DNA of 64,000 nt from contig DASYXI010000048.1 in the NCBI GenBank assembly GCA_035934995.1, positions 1 to 64,000 on the forward strand, given 5' to 3'. The notes below the pieces were generated by a model. That model was given only the letters and a program-made list of their open reading frames with translations. It did no database searches and had not been told where the DNA came from. The position numbers were made by a program, and so were the translations under genes. Positions 8,574 to 17,731 of this stretch are shown one piece after another; the stretch's first letter is position 1; each line of letters starts with the position of its first letter. The DNA comes from REEB95 sp035934995 (GTDB taxonomy: Bacteria > Pseudomonadota > Alphaproteobacteria > ATCC43930 > CGMCC-115725).

Positions 8574-9446
8574 CTATCCGAACTTCATCCATTTGGGTGG
8601 TTGCGGCGCGAGCTTGGCGCCGCCGGCCACGAGCGGTCCCGCGAGCGCGTCGAGCTTGAGCATGGCGAGCGCCAGGCCGTCCGAGCCGGAGCGCAGCTCG
8701 CCGACCTCTTCGCCGTTGCGCGTGATCGGCGTGCCGGGCGCCGGCAGCGGTCCGTCGACTTTCACCGGCATCAGCCGCTTCTTGATCAGCGCGCGGTACT
8801 TGGTGCGCGCCGTCAGCTCCTGGCCCATGTAGCAGCCTTTGGCGAAATCGACGCCGTTCAACTCCTCGAAGCCGTTTTCGAGCAGGATGGATTTTTCGAT
8901 TTCGAGGTCGCGGCTGCCGTCGGGCACGCCGAGGGCGAGGCGATGGCGGTCGTAAGCGGCAGCGTCCGTGCGCGCGAAGCCCGCGGCCGCGATGTCGCTT
9001 TCGCGTCCCGCCGGAATCAGAAACCGCACGCCGAGTGCGGCGAGCCGCGGATCGACGTAAATAAGGCCACCGGCAAAAGGCTTGGCCGCGCCGTCCGCCA
9101 GGCCGAGCTGCGCCGTCGCGGCGTCGCCCCACGCGCAGCAGACTGTAAATCTGCTGCTCGCATCCGCCAGCGCCACCTTGGAGCGCAGCTTGTAGAGCGA
9201 CAGGCGGCGTTGCAGGTCGCCGAGCCGCGCTCGCTCGCAGTCGAGATAGAGCACGTCGCCGAGCGCAACGACGAAGAAATCGTGCAGGTATTTGCCCTGC
9301 GCGGTGAGCAGCGCAGCATAGACCGGCGCGCCGGCCGCCGCCTTGGCGACGTCGTTCGAGACCAGGCCTTGCAGGAAGGCGACACGATCGGCGCCCGCGA
9401 CTTCAAGCACGCCGCGGTCGCCGAGCGGCGCGAAAGATAAAGACAT
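8574..9446 (-). CDS. ygfZ: YgfZ/GcvT-like folate-binding protein
   Basis: A 290-residue folate-dependent protein of the YgfZ/IBA57 family, which assists maturation or repair of certain iron-sulfur enzymes. The family signature K-G-C-[YF]-x-G-Q-E is present as KGCYMGQE at residues 203-210. The N-terminal LGDRGVLEVAGADRVAFLQGL block is typical. ATG 9446 gives the conserved N-terminus; a longer frame upstream is not supported. The gene is transcribed convergently with ppdK and divergently from the glycosyltransferase genes. Confidence 0.88.
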   Translation of the reverse strand: MSLSFAPLGDRGVLEVAGADRVAFLQGLVSNDVAKAAAGAPVYAALLTAQGKYLHDFFVVALGDVLYLDCERARLGDLQRRLSLYKLRSKVALADASSRFTVCCAWGDAATAQLGLADGAAKPFAGGLIYVDPRLAALGVRFLIPAGRESDIAAAGFARTDAAAYDRHRLALGVPDGSRDLEIEKSILLENGFEELNGVDFAKGCYMGQELTARTKYRALIKKRLMPVKVDGPLPAPGTPITRNGEEVGELRSGSDGLALAMLKLDALAGPLVAGGAKLAPQPPKWMKFG

Positions 9447-9552
9447 CGGCGCACCTCGGCCTGCTACAGGTAGGCGACCGGCCGAGGCTTGGCAAGCGGC
9501 GGAGCCCGGCCTATAAACCGGCGATTCCACCGCCCGCGAGCGCACTTCCGGC

Positions 9553-10512
9553 ATGAAAATCCTGTTCGTCACGGCGACGCGAATCGGCGACGCCGTCCTG
9601 TCGACCGGATTGCTGCGCCACCTGATCGAGCGGTATCCGGGCGCCGCACTCACCATCGCCGTCGGTCCGCTGGCGGCGCCGCTTTTCTCCGAAGTGCCTG
9701 GCTTGGCGCGCGTCATCGCGGTCGAGAAGAAAACGGGCAAGCTGCATTGGCCGGCGCTCTACGCCCAGGTTGTCGGCACGCGCTGGGATATGACCGTTGA
9801 TCTGCGCGGCTCCGCGCTCACCTATCTTCTCTGGACGCGGGAACGCCGCGTCATGGCCAAGGGCGATGCCGGGGAACATCGCGTGCATCAGTTGGCGCGG
9901 CTGTTCGATCTCGAGCCGGCGCCGGCGCCGACGCTGTGGCTCGGCGCGCAGCATCGTGTCGCCGCGGCGGCGCTGGTGCCGGCGGGCGCGCCGGTGCTTG
10001 TCGTCGGTCCGGCGGCGAACTGGCAGGGCAAGGAATGGCGCGCCGCGCGCTTCGCCGAGCTTGCCCAGCGGCTGACCGCGCCCAATGGGCCGTTGCCGGG
10101 TGCGCGCCTCGCGGTGATGGCGGCGGCGCACGAACGGGCACAGGCTGCGCCCGTGATCGCGGCATTGCCGCGCGAACGCGTCATCGATCTCATCGGCAAG
10201 CTCGATCTGTTGACCGCCGCTGCGATCTTGCGCAACGTCGCGCTGTTCGTCGGCAACGACACCGGGCTGATGCACCTTGCCGCCGCCGCCGGTGCGCCGA
10301 CCCTCGGCCTGTTCGGGCCGAGTAACGTCAAGGAATACGCGCCGTGGGGGCCGCGCGCCGCCTTCGTCCAGACCGCGATCCCTTATTCCCGCCTCTTCCC
10401 GCCGGGCTTCGATCGCTTCACCACCGACAGCATGCTGGATTCGCTGTCCGTCGACATGGCGGAGGAGGGCGTGCGCGCGTTGCTGCATCGCATCACCGGC
10501 GTCGCGGCATGA
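9553..10512 (+). CDS. Glycosyltransferase family 9 (heptosyltransferase-like)
   Basis: A 319-residue GT-B-fold enzyme resembling ADP-heptose:LPS heptosyltransferases. The N-terminus KILFVTATRIGDAVLSTGLL is the GT9 signature. Near the C-terminus VGNDTGLMHLAAAAGAPTLGLFGP is the nucleotide-sugar-binding block, with the conserved TGLMH. It probably adds a heptose or related sugar to the lipopolysaccharide core at the inner face of the inner membrane. Its stop overlaps the start of the next glycosyltransferase (ATGA), so the two are coupled. Confidence 0.88.
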   Translation: MKILFVTATRIGDAVLSTGLLRHLIERYPGAALTIAVGPLAAPLFSEVPGLARVIAVEKKTGKLHWPALYAQVVGTRWDMTVDLRGSALTYLLWTRERRVMAKGDAGEHRVHQLARLFDLEPAPAPTLWLGAQHRVAAAALVPAGAPVLVVGPAANWQGKEWRAARFAELAQRLTAPNGPLPGARLAVMAAAHERAQAAPVIAALPRERVIDLIGKLDLLTAAAILRNVALFVGNDTGLMHLAAAAGAPTLGLFGPSNVKEYAPWGPRAAFVQTAIPYSRLFPPGFDRFTTDSMLDSLSVDMAEEGVRALLHRITGVAA

Positions 10513-11528
10513 CGCGGCTGGTGCAGCTGATGGCCGGCGCCGAGCATGGCGGTGCCGAGGCCTTCTTCACGCGGCTGGCGATCGCCTTGCAGCACGCCGG
10601 CCAGGAGCAGCGCGTCGCGCTGCGGCCTTATCCGGCGCGCATCGGGACGCTGCGCGCGGCCGGCGTTGCGACGACTGGATTGCCGTTCCGCGGCGGCTGG
10701 TTCGATTTCACAACGCGGCGCGGGCTGCGTTCGCTGATCGACGATTATCGGCCGCGCGTCGTGCTCAGTTGGATGAACCGGGCGACGTCGCTTTGCCCGC
10801 GCGGCGATTTCGTGCATGTTGCGCGGCTCGGAGGGTATTACGATTTGGAATATTATCGCGGCTGCGATCATCTGATCGCCAACACGCGCGGCATCGCGGC
10901 CTATCTCCTGGCGCACGGCTGGAGCGCCGAGCGCGTCCATTACCTGCCGAATTTTCCGACGGTCGCGGCCAATGCGCTGGCGTTTACCGACCGCCGGCCG
11001 GAAGGGCCGCTGGCGCTGGCGCTCGGCCGGCTGCATCGCAACAAAGGCTTCGACGTGCTGCTCGAGGCGCTGGCGCGCGCCGCGCACGTCCATCTGTGGC
11101 TGGCCGGCGACGGACCGGAACGCGTCGCGCTCGAACGTCGCGCGCGCCAGATCGGCGTCGAAAGCCGCGTGCGCTTTCTCGGCTGGCGCGATGACGTGCC
11201 GTCGCTGCTTGCGGCCTGCGACTTCCTCGTCGTGCCGTCGCGCCAGGAGCCGCTCGGCAACACCATCGTCGAAGCCTGGGCCGCGTCGCGGCCGGTGATC
11301 GCCAGCGAAACCGCCGGACCGAAGGAGCTGATCGCGGCGGACGAGACCGGCCTGCTGGTGCCGCCGGACGATCCGCGCGCCTTGGCGCTGGCGCTCGATC
11401 GCCTCGCCGACGATACCGCGCTGCGCCGCCGGCTCGCTTTCGCCGGCCACGCGCGCTATTTGGCGGCGTTTTCCGAAAGTCGGGTCGTCGACGCCTATCG
11501 GACCTTGTTCGCGAAAGTCGCCGCCTAA
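10509..11528 (+). CDS. Glycosyltransferase family 4
   Basis: A 339-residue GT-B retaining glycosyltransferase. The N-terminal half carries the GAEHGGAEAFFTRLA loop. The C-terminal half has LGRLHRNKGFDVLLEAL, LAGDGPER and the family's E-x7-E motif in PSRQEPLGNTIVEAWA. The start ATG at 10509 overlaps the GT9 stop, and its own stop TAA shares a base with the next ATG. The GT9-GT4-AsnB string is therefore one tightly coupled operon, most likely for LPS core or another surface glycan. The sugar donor cannot be told from sequence. Confidence 0.87.
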   Translation: MTRLVQLMAGAEHGGAEAFFTRLAIALQHAGQEQRVALRPYPARIGTLRAAGVATTGLPFRGGWFDFTTRRGLRSLIDDYRPRVVLSWMNRATSLCPRGDFVHVARLGGYYDLEYYRGCDHLIANTRGIAAYLLAHGWSAERVHYLPNFPTVAANALAFTDRRPEGPLALALGRLHRNKGFDVLLEALARAAHVHLWLAGDGPERVALERRARQIGVESRVRFLGWRDDVPSLLAACDFLVVPSRQEPLGNTIVEAWAASRPVIASETAGPKELIAADETGLLVPPDDPRALALALDRLADDTALRRRLAFAGHARYLAAFSESRVVDAYRTLFAKVAA

Positions 11529-13312
11529 TGTGCGGCATCGCCGGGTTCATGACGCTGTCGGGCGAGGCTCCGCCCAATGACGGCCTTGCCGCCATGGAAG
11601 CCGCGCTTCAGCATCGCGGTCCCGATGGCTACGGCCATTACCGCGTCGGCGACGTCGGCATGGTGCAGACGCGGCTTGCGATCATCGATCTCGCCACCGG
11701 CGACCAGCCGCTCTACGAGCCGGCGGGCGCGGCGCTGGTCGCCAACGGCGAGATCTATAATTACGTCGAGCTGAAGCAGGATCTGCCGCCGGCGGTGTTC
11801 GCCACCGCGTCCGATTGCGAGGTGCCGCTGCACCTCTATCGCCGTTACGGCATGGATTTCACGCGTCATTTGCGCGGCATGTACGCCATCGCGCTGCACG
11901 ATCCCGGCGCCGGCCGGTTGATCCTGGCGCGCGATCCGTTCGGCATCAAACCGCTCTATTACGTCGAGACGCCGCTCGGCCTCGCGTTTGCCTCCGAGCC
12001 GCAGGCGCTCATTCGCGGCGGCTTCGCGCCGATGCGCGCCGGCGCGCCGGTGCTGAATCCGGCGGCGCGCAACGAGCTGCTCGAGATTCAGTTCACCACC
12101 GGCCGCGAGACCATGTTCCAGGGCGTGCATCGCGTCTTGCCGGGCGAGACCGTGGTGGTGGCGCGCGGCCGCATTGTCGAACGCCGCCGCATCGACGCGC
12201 TGCCCGAAAGTGTCGCGCATCCCCAGAGCGAGGACGCGGCGCTCACCGCCTTCGATCGCGCCTTCGCCGACAGCGTCCTGATCCATCAACGCGCCGACGT
12301 GCCCTACGGCATGTTCCTGTCGGGCGGCATCGATTCAATCGCCGTGCTGGCGATGATGGCGCGCTTGAACGAGCGCCCGGTGCAGGCCTTCACCATCGGC
12401 TTCTCGAACACCGGGGCGGCGGACGAGCGCGCTGCGGCGCGCGCCGTCGCCCGCGCGCTCGGCGCCGAACATACCGAGGTCGAGTTCCGCGAAGGCGATT
12501 TCTGGCAATCGCTGCCGGGGATCGCGCGCGCGCTCGACGATCCCGCCGCCGATTACGCCGTGCTGCCGACCTACAAGCTGGCCGAGACGGCGCGCGCCGC
12601 CGGCCTCAAGGTGATCCTGTCGGGTGAGGGCGGCGACGAGTTGTTCGCGGGCTACGGCCGCTATCGCTCGATGATGCGGCCGTGGTGGCTCGGCGGCAAG
12701 CTGCTGCGCGGCCGCGGCAATCTCGACGGCCTCGGCTTATTGCGAAGCGATCTCCCCGGCTGGCGCGACGGCGTGCAGGCGGCCGAGCTCGCGGCGTCGG
12801 CGCGCGGCCGCTCGCGGCTGCAGGCGGCGCAGGCGACCGATTGCGCCGACTGGCTGCCGAACGACCTGCTGATCAAGCTCGATCGCTGCCTGATGGCGCA
12901 TGGCGTCGAAGGCCGCACGCCGTTTCTCGATCCGGCCGTGGCGCGGGTGGCATTCCGCCTGCCGGACGATCTCAAGATCCGCAAGCGGCTCGGCAAGTGG
13001 CTGCTGCGGCGCTGGGTCGAAGGCAAGGTGCCGGCGGCGCAGGCGATGGCGAAGAAGCGCGGCTTTACCGTGCCGGTCGGCGAATGGATCGCGCGCCGCG
13101 GCGCGCAGTTGGGGCCGCTGGTCGCGGCGCAGCCGGGCGTCGCCGAGCTGTGCGTGCGGGAAGCGGTCGAAACGGTATTCCGCGAGGCGGAAAAGAAGCG
13201 GGCGGGCTTTGCCGCCTGGACGCTCTTGTTCTACGCGCTCTGGCACCGCCAGCACATCGAGCGCCGCACCACCGGCGGCGACGTCTTTACGATCCTCGGC
13301 GCGCGGGCCTGA
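11528..13312 (+). CDS. Glutamine-hydrolysing asparagine synthetase-like amidotransferase
   Basis: A 594-residue two-domain protein. The N-terminal class II glutaminase starts MCGIAGF, so after Met removal Cys is the nucleophile, with LQHRGPDGYG and the NGEIYN segment. The C-terminal synthetase domain has the ATP-pyrophosphatase loop LSGGIDS and SGEGGDELFAGYGRY. Being the third gene of an overlapping glycosyltransferase operon suggests it amidates a carboxyl group on a surface sugar, as AsnB-like members of polysaccharide loci do, rather than making free asparagine. That role is inference. Confidence 0.85.
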   Translation: MCGIAGFMTLSGEAPPNDGLAAMEAALQHRGPDGYGHYRVGDVGMVQTRLAIIDLATGDQPLYEPAGAALVANGEIYNYVELKQDLPPAVFATASDCEVPLHLYRRYGMDFTRHLRGMYAIALHDPGAGRLILARDPFGIKPLYYVETPLGLAFASEPQALIRGGFAPMRAGAPVLNPAARNELLEIQFTTGRETMFQGVHRVLPGETVVVARGRIVERRRIDALPESVAHPQSEDAALTAFDRAFADSVLIHQRADVPYGMFLSGGIDSIAVLAMMARLNERPVQAFTIGFSNTGAADERAAARAVARALGAEHTEVEFREGDFWQSLPGIARALDDPAADYAVLPTYKLAETARAAGLKVILSGEGGDELFAGYGRYRSMMRPWWLGGKLLRGRGNLDGLGLLRSDLPGWRDGVQAAELAASARGRSRLQAAQATDCADWLPNDLLIKLDRCLMAHGVEGRTPFLDPAVARVAFRLPDDLKIRKRLGKWLLRRWVEGKVPAAQAMAKKRGFTVPVGEWIARRGAQLGPLVAAQPGVAELCVREAVETVFREAEKKRAGFAAWTLLFYALWHRQHIERRTTGGDVFTILGARA

Positions 13313-13315
13313 ACG

Positions 13316-14356
13316 TTACGTCGTTAGTTTCCAGCCAAGCTCTTCGCCCGCCAGAAACGGCTGCACCGCGCCAGCGCCGGCTTTGACCTTCGCCGGCACT
13401 TTCCATTTTTCGCGCGTGAGCGTCACGCGCGTGTCGTTGAGCGGCAGACCGTAGAAGCGCGGGCCGTTGAGCGAAGCGAAGGCTTCGAGCTTGTCGAGCG
13501 CGTTCTCCTCATCGAAGATTCGCGCATAGGTTTCGAGCGCCGCGGGCGCGCAGAAAATGCCGGCGCAGCCGCAATCCTTCTCCTTGTCGGCGATGCTATG
13601 CGGCGCGCTGTCGGTGCCGAGGAAGAATTTGGCGTCGCCCGAGGTGGCGGCCCGGCGCAGCGCCAGCCGATGCGCCTCGCGCTTCGCCACCGGTAGGCAA
13701 TACATATGCGGCCGCAAGCCGCCCTGGAACAACGCGTTGCGGCTGATGACGAGGTGGTGCGGCGTGATGGTCGCGGCGACGTTCGGTCCCTGCGCGCGTA
13801 CGAAATCGACCGCGTCGCGTGTCGTCGCGTGCTCGAACACCACCTTGAGCGCGGGCAGGCGCTTCAACAGCGGCGCCAGGATGCGCTCGATGAACACCGC
13901 TTCGCGGTCGAACACGTCGATTTTGGGATCGGTCACCTCGCCATGCACCAACAACGGCATGCCGATCCGCGCCATGCGTTCGAGCACTTTGTCGATGCGC
14001 GTAATGTCGGTGACGCCGCGCGCCGAATTGGTCGTCGCGTTGGCGGGATAGAGCTTCGCCACGACCCACACGCCTTTTTCGAAGCCGCGCTCGATCTCGT
14101 CCGGCGCCGTCGCGTCGGTGAGATAGGCGGTCATCAGCGGGGTGAAGTTGGCGCGCTTGGGCAGCGCCTTGAGGATGCGTCTGCGGTATGCCTCGGCGGC
14201 GGAAACGCCGGTCACTGGTGGCACCAGGTTGGGCATGACGATGGCGCGGCCGAAGACGCGGGCCGTAAACGGCAGCACCGCTTTCATCATCGCGCCGTCG
14301 CGCAGATGCAGATGCCAGTCGTCCGGACGCCGCAGCGTCAGGCTTTCGCGCGCCAT
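13316..14356 (-). CDS. pyrC: Dihydroorotase (PyrC type)
   Basis: A 346-residue zinc amidohydrolase that closes carbamoyl-aspartate to dihydroorotate in pyrimidine synthesis. The length matches the E. coli PyrC type. The metal-binding HLHLRDG is near residues 16-22, AIVMPNLVPP follows, then FEHATTRDAV, ITPHHL and GTDSAPH. The stop lies 3 bases from the convergent asparagine synthetase-like stop, leaving almost no spacer. The ATG at 14356 gives the expected N-terminus. Confidence 0.95.
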   Translation of the reverse strand: MARESLTLRRPDDWHLHLRDGAMMKAVLPFTARVFGRAIVMPNLVPPVTGVSAAEAYRRRILKALPKRANFTPLMTAYLTDATAPDEIERGFEKGVWVVAKLYPANATTNSARGVTDITRIDKVLERMARIGMPLLVHGEVTDPKIDVFDREAVFIERILAPLLKRLPALKVVFEHATTRDAVDFVRAQGPNVAATITPHHLVISRNALFQGGLRPHMYCLPVAKREAHRLALRRAATSGDAKFFLGTDSAPHSIADKEKDCGCAGIFCAPAALETYARIFDEENALDKLEAFASLNGPRFYGLPLNDTRVTLTREKWKVPAKVKAGAGAVQPFLAGEELGWKLTT

Positions 14357-14415
14357 GTGCTTGTTCCCCGTTCGCGCCGTCAGTATATCCTAAGGACGCA
14401 AGCCAAGGAGAAGCC

Positions 14416-15582
14416 ATGACCGCCGCCATCATCGGCTGGGCCCATTCGCGCTTCGGCAAGCTCGAAGGCGAGGATATCGAGAGCCTGATCGTCAAAACCT
14501 CGGCCGATGCGATCAAGGACGCCGGCCTGGCGCCCGCCGATATCGACGAAATCTTCATCGGCACCTTCAACGGCGGCTTCGTGCGCCAGGAATTCCCCTC
14601 GTCGCTGACCTTGCAGATCGATCCGTCCTTGCGCTTCAAGCCGGCGACGCGCGTGGAAAACGCGTGCGCCACCGGCAGCGCCGCGATCCATCAGGGCCTC
14701 AACGCCATCGCCGCCAAGCGCGCGCGGCGCGTGCTGATCGTCGGCGTCGAGAAGATGAGCGAGATCACCGGCCCGCAGGTCGGCGACATCCTGATCCGCG
14801 CGGCGTACCTGAAAGAGGAAGGCGAGATCGAAGGCGGCTTCGCCGGCGTCTTCGGCCGCATCGCTCAGACCTATTTCCAGCGCTATGGCGACAAGTCCGA
14901 CGCGCTCGCCAGGATCGCCGCCAAGAACCACAAGAACGGCGCCGCCAATCCCCTCGCGCAAATTCGCAAAGACCTCGGCTACGAATTCTGCTGCACGGTG
15001 TCCGACAAGAATCCCATCGTGGCGGGGCCGTTGCGCCGCACCGATTGCTCGCTGGTGTCCGATGGCGCTGCCGCGCTGGTGCTGACCGATATCGACACCG
15101 CGCTCGCCGCGAAGAAGGCGGTGGTGTTCCGCGCCGCCGAGCAGGTCAACGATTTCCTGCCGATGTCGAAGCGCGACATCACCGGCTACGAGGGCGCGGC
15201 GTTGGCCTGGCAGCGCGCCTTCGACCATGCCGGCGTGACGCTCGACGATCTGTCCTGCGCCGAAGTGCACGACTGCTTCACTATCGCCGAGTTGCTGATC
15301 TACGAGGCGATGGGCATGGCGAAGAAAGGCGAGGGCGAGCGCGTCGTCGAAGCCGGCACCGCCGAGAAAGCCGGCAAGCTGCCGGTCAACGCCTCGGGCG
15401 GCCTCAAGTCCAAGGGTCATCCCATTGGTGCAACGGGCGTCTCGATGCACGTGCTGCAATCGATGCAGCTCACCGGCACGGCTGGCGACATCCAGTTGCC
15501 GAATGTGAAGCTCGCCGGCGTGTTCAACATGGGCGGCGCCGCTGTCGCCAATTACGTCAGCATTCTCGAACGGTTGCGATGA
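14416..15582 (+). CDS. Thiolase-family acyl-CoA acyltransferase (SCP2-like)
   Basis: A 388-residue thiolase-superfamily enzyme. The active-site cysteine sits in ENACATGSAA (C84). The second block is HDCFTIAELL and the C-terminal catalytic block is GGLKSKGHPIGATG. The order and spacing are those of the SCP2/acetyl-CoA acetyltransferase-like group rather than the classical FadA group. AAGGAGAAGCC before ATG 14416 is a good ribosome-binding site. The stop overlaps the start of the MDR reductase, so the pair is coupled and probably works on the same acyl-CoA substrates, which are unknown. Confidence 0.87.
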   Translation: MTAAIIGWAHSRFGKLEGEDIESLIVKTSADAIKDAGLAPADIDEIFIGTFNGGFVRQEFPSSLTLQIDPSLRFKPATRVENACATGSAAIHQGLNAIAAKRARRVLIVGVEKMSEITGPQVGDILIRAAYLKEEGEIEGGFAGVFGRIAQTYFQRYGDKSDALARIAAKNHKNGAANPLAQIRKDLGYEFCCTVSDKNPIVAGPLRRTDCSLVSDGAAALVLTDIDTALAAKKAVVFRAAEQVNDFLPMSKRDITGYEGAALAWQRAFDHAGVTLDDLSCAEVHDCFTIAELLIYEAMGMAKKGEGERVVEAGTAEKAGKLPVNASGGLKSKGHPIGATGVSMHVLQSMQLTGTAGDIQLPNVKLAGVFNMGGAAVANYVSILERLR

Positions 15583-16574
15583 GCGGCACTTTCACCGCGC
15601 TGCTGCTGGAGGAGAACGCCGGCAAGGTCTCGGCGCGCGTCGCCTCGTTGCCGGACAGCGATCTGCCGCCAGGCGAGGTTACCGTCGCCGTCGAATATTC
15701 GACGCTCAATTACAAGGACGGCATGATCCTGCAAGGGATCGGCAAGCTGGTGCGCAAATATCCGCACGTGCCGGGTGTCGATTTCGCCGGCACGGTCGAA
15801 AGCTCGACCGCGCCGGAATGGAAGGCGGGCGACAAGGTCGTGCTCACCGGCTGGCGCGTCGGCGAGAACAGCTGGGGCGGCTATGCGCAAAAGGCGCGCG
15901 TCAAGGCAAGCCAGCTGGTGCGTTTGCCGGCTAGCCTCAGTACCAAACAGGCGATGGCAATCGGCACCGCCGGCTTCACCGCCATGCTGGCGGTGATGGC
16001 GCTCGAGGATAACGGACTGAAGCCTGGCGCGGGCGAGGTGTTGGTGACCGGCGCCGCCGGCGGCTTGGGCAGTGTCGCGGTCGCGATCCTGGCGAAGCTC
16101 GGCCATCAGGTCGCCGCTTCCACGGGCCGGCCGGCGACGCACGATTATCTGAAGTCGCTCGGCGCCAGCGTGCTGATCGACCGGGCCGAGCTCGCCAAGC
16201 CGCCGGCGCGGCCGCTCGATACCGAACGCTGGGCCGGCTGCGTCGACAGCGTCGGCAGCACGACGCTGGCGACGGCGCTGACCCAGCTCAAATACCGCGC
16301 GGCGGCCGCGTCGTGTGGTCTCGCCGGCGGCAGCGATCTGCCGGCAACAGTCATTCCGTTCCTGCTGCGCGGCGTCCGCCTCATCGGCATCGATTCCGTG
16401 ATGTGCCCGGTGCCCCAGCGCCAGGCAGCCTGGGCCCGGCTGGCGCGCGATCTGCCGCTCGACAAGCTCGACGCCATGACGGAAACCGCGCGACTGGCCG
16501 ATCTGCCGGGCCTGGCGCCGACCATCCTCAAAGGCGGCGTTCGCGGTCGGCTGGTCATTGACGTGCGTGGCTAG
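15579..16574 (+). CDS. Zinc-independent MDR oxidoreductase (AcuI/YhdH-like acrylyl-CoA reductase)
   Basis: A 331-residue NADPH-dependent medium-chain dehydrogenase/reductase. The YhdH/AcuI hallmarks are STLNYKDGM, KYPHVPGVDFAGTVE and the nucleotide-binding VTGAAGGLGSVAVAILAKLG. No structural-zinc cysteine cluster is seen. Family members reduce acrylyl-CoA or similar enoyl-CoAs to the saturated acyl-CoA. Overlap with the thiolase gene (ATGA) suggests a short acyl-CoA pathway. The exact substrate is inferred from family only. Confidence 0.85.
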   Translation: MSGTFTALLLEENAGKVSARVASLPDSDLPPGEVTVAVEYSTLNYKDGMILQGIGKLVRKYPHVPGVDFAGTVESSTAPEWKAGDKVVLTGWRVGENSWGGYAQKARVKASQLVRLPASLSTKQAMAIGTAGFTAMLAVMALEDNGLKPGAGEVLVTGAAGGLGSVAVAILAKLGHQVAASTGRPATHDYLKSLGASVLIDRAELAKPPARPLDTERWAGCVDSVGSTTLATALTQLKYRAAAASCGLAGGSDLPATVIPFLLRGVRLIGIDSVMCPVPQRQAAWARLARDLPLDKLDAMTETARLADLPGLAPTILKGGVRGRLVIDVRG

Positions 16575-16662
16575 GAATTAAAAATTCTCCATCTATTCAG
16601 ATAGATATAGACATCTTCTAAGCCTTAATCTAATTTTTACCGCCAAGTGCTTGAACGTCCCT
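16575..16662. promoter_or_regulatory. AT-rich promoter region of the amidase gene, with a near-CtrA box
   Basis: An 88-base spacer that is strikingly AT-rich against the surrounding GC-rich DNA. It contains TTAA-N7-TTTACC at 16625-16641, one base off the alphaproteobacterial CtrA consensus TTAA-N7-TTAACC. Amidases of cell separation are plausible CtrA targets. The call rests on one near match. Confidence 0.35.
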
Positions 16663-17493
16663 ATGGGAATCGCTGTCAAGCGAAGGGATTCGGCCTTGTC
16701 GCGCGTGACCATCGACCGCCGCCGGTTCAATCAGTTCATTGCCGCGCTCGCCGCGGGCGTCAGCGTTAGCCGCGTTCAGCGCGCTTTGGCGGCGACGTCC
16801 GCGCCGTCGAGCTTGCCGCTGATCGTGCTCGACGCCGGCCATGGCGGCGTCGACCCGGGCGCCATCGGCGTCATCGGCACGTATGAAAAGAACATCGCGC
16901 TGCCGACGGTGCAGGAGCTGGCGCAGCAACTGACGGCGACGCGGCGCTATCGCGTCCAGCTGACGCGCCGCGACGATCAATTCATTTCGCTCGAAGGCCG
17001 CGTCGCGCGGGCGCGTGCCGCCGGCGCCGACCTGTTCCTTTCGGTGCATGCCGATGCGCTGCCCGAGCGCGGCGCGCGCGGCGCGTCGGTCTATACGCTG
17101 TCGGAGCAGGCGTCCGATCGCGAAGCGGCGATGCTCGCGGCCAGCGAGAACCGCGCCGATCTGGTCGGCGGCGTCAAGCTCGACACGGACGATCCCCAGG
17201 TCAACGGCATCCTCATCGATCTGGCGCGCCGCCAGACCAACAATCTGTCCATCCATTTCGCGCAAGACGTGGTTAACGAGCTCGGCCGGCACGTGGTGAT
17301 GCTGACCAATAGCCATCGCTCCGCCGGCTTCGCCGTCCTCAAGGCGCCGGACATTCCGTCGGCCTTGGTCGAGATCGGCTGTCTGTCGAACCGCACCGAA
17401 GAATTGGATCTGCGCCGGCCGCCATACCGCACGGAAGTCGCGCGCGCCCTGACGCGCTCGATCGGCGATTATTTCGACCGCATCGGCGCGTGA
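16663..17493 (+). CDS. N-acetylmuramoyl-L-alanine amidase (AmiA/AmiC-like, Tat-type signal)
   Basis: A zinc amidase of the Amidase_3 family, which cleaves the stem peptide from peptidoglycan in the periplasm during cell separation. Zinc-binding blocks are DAGHGGVDPGAIG near the N-terminus and SVHADA, with the catalytic glutamate in ALVEIGCLSN. The N-terminal DRRRFNQFIAALAAG resembles a twin-arginine signal, as AmiA and AmiC use. Start is uncertain. ATG 16663 lacks a clear ribosome-binding site. TTG 16696 has AAGGGA 7 bases upstream and gives a shorter, more typical signal peptide. TTG 16651 is also in frame. Confidence 0.85.
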   Translation: MGIAVKRRDSALSRVTIDRRRFNQFIAALAAGVSVSRVQRALAATSAPSSLPLIVLDAGHGGVDPGAIGVIGTYEKNIALPTVQELAQQLTATRRYRVQLTRRDDQFISLEGRVARARAAGADLFLSVHADALPERGARGASVYTLSEQASDREAAMLAASENRADLVGGVKLDTDDPQVNGILIDLARRQTNNLSIHFAQDVVNELGRHVVMLTNSHRSAGFAVLKAPDIPSALVEIGCLSNRTEELDLRRPPYRTEVARALTRSIGDYFDRIGA

Positions 17494-17590
17494 TTAACCA
17501 TGCAACCTTAAGGCGTCGCTGCGACTTAAGAATTTGTTGAGAATTTGCGCCGTATAACCACCATGCGGATTGGGACTCCGGTCCCGCCGC

Positions 17591-17660
17591 AAGTCCTTCG
17601 GGCTTTTCCTCCCTGAACTTGGGCCGTGCCGCAAAGCGCGGCCCACTTTTCTTTGTGGCC
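17591..17660 (+). terminator. Hairpins between amidase and histidine kinase genes
   Basis: Two hairpins follow each other: a short UUCG-loop stem (AAGTCC-TTCG-GGCTTTT, near 17591-17607), then GGGCCG...CGCGGCCC followed by ACTTTTCTTT. They probably end the amidase transcript before the kinase gene. Confidence 0.5.
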
Positions 17661-17731
17661 CCTCCCGCTATTATCCCCTTTTAGGTATGCGCCGGTGCGG
17701 CGGCTTGCCGCGCCGAAAAGGGAGGCTGCGG

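Noticed and set aside
17494..17530. TTAACCAT...TTAAG near the end of the amidase gene as a CtrA box
   Set aside because: The two TTAA halves are 10 bases apart instead of 7, so it does not fit the consensus.
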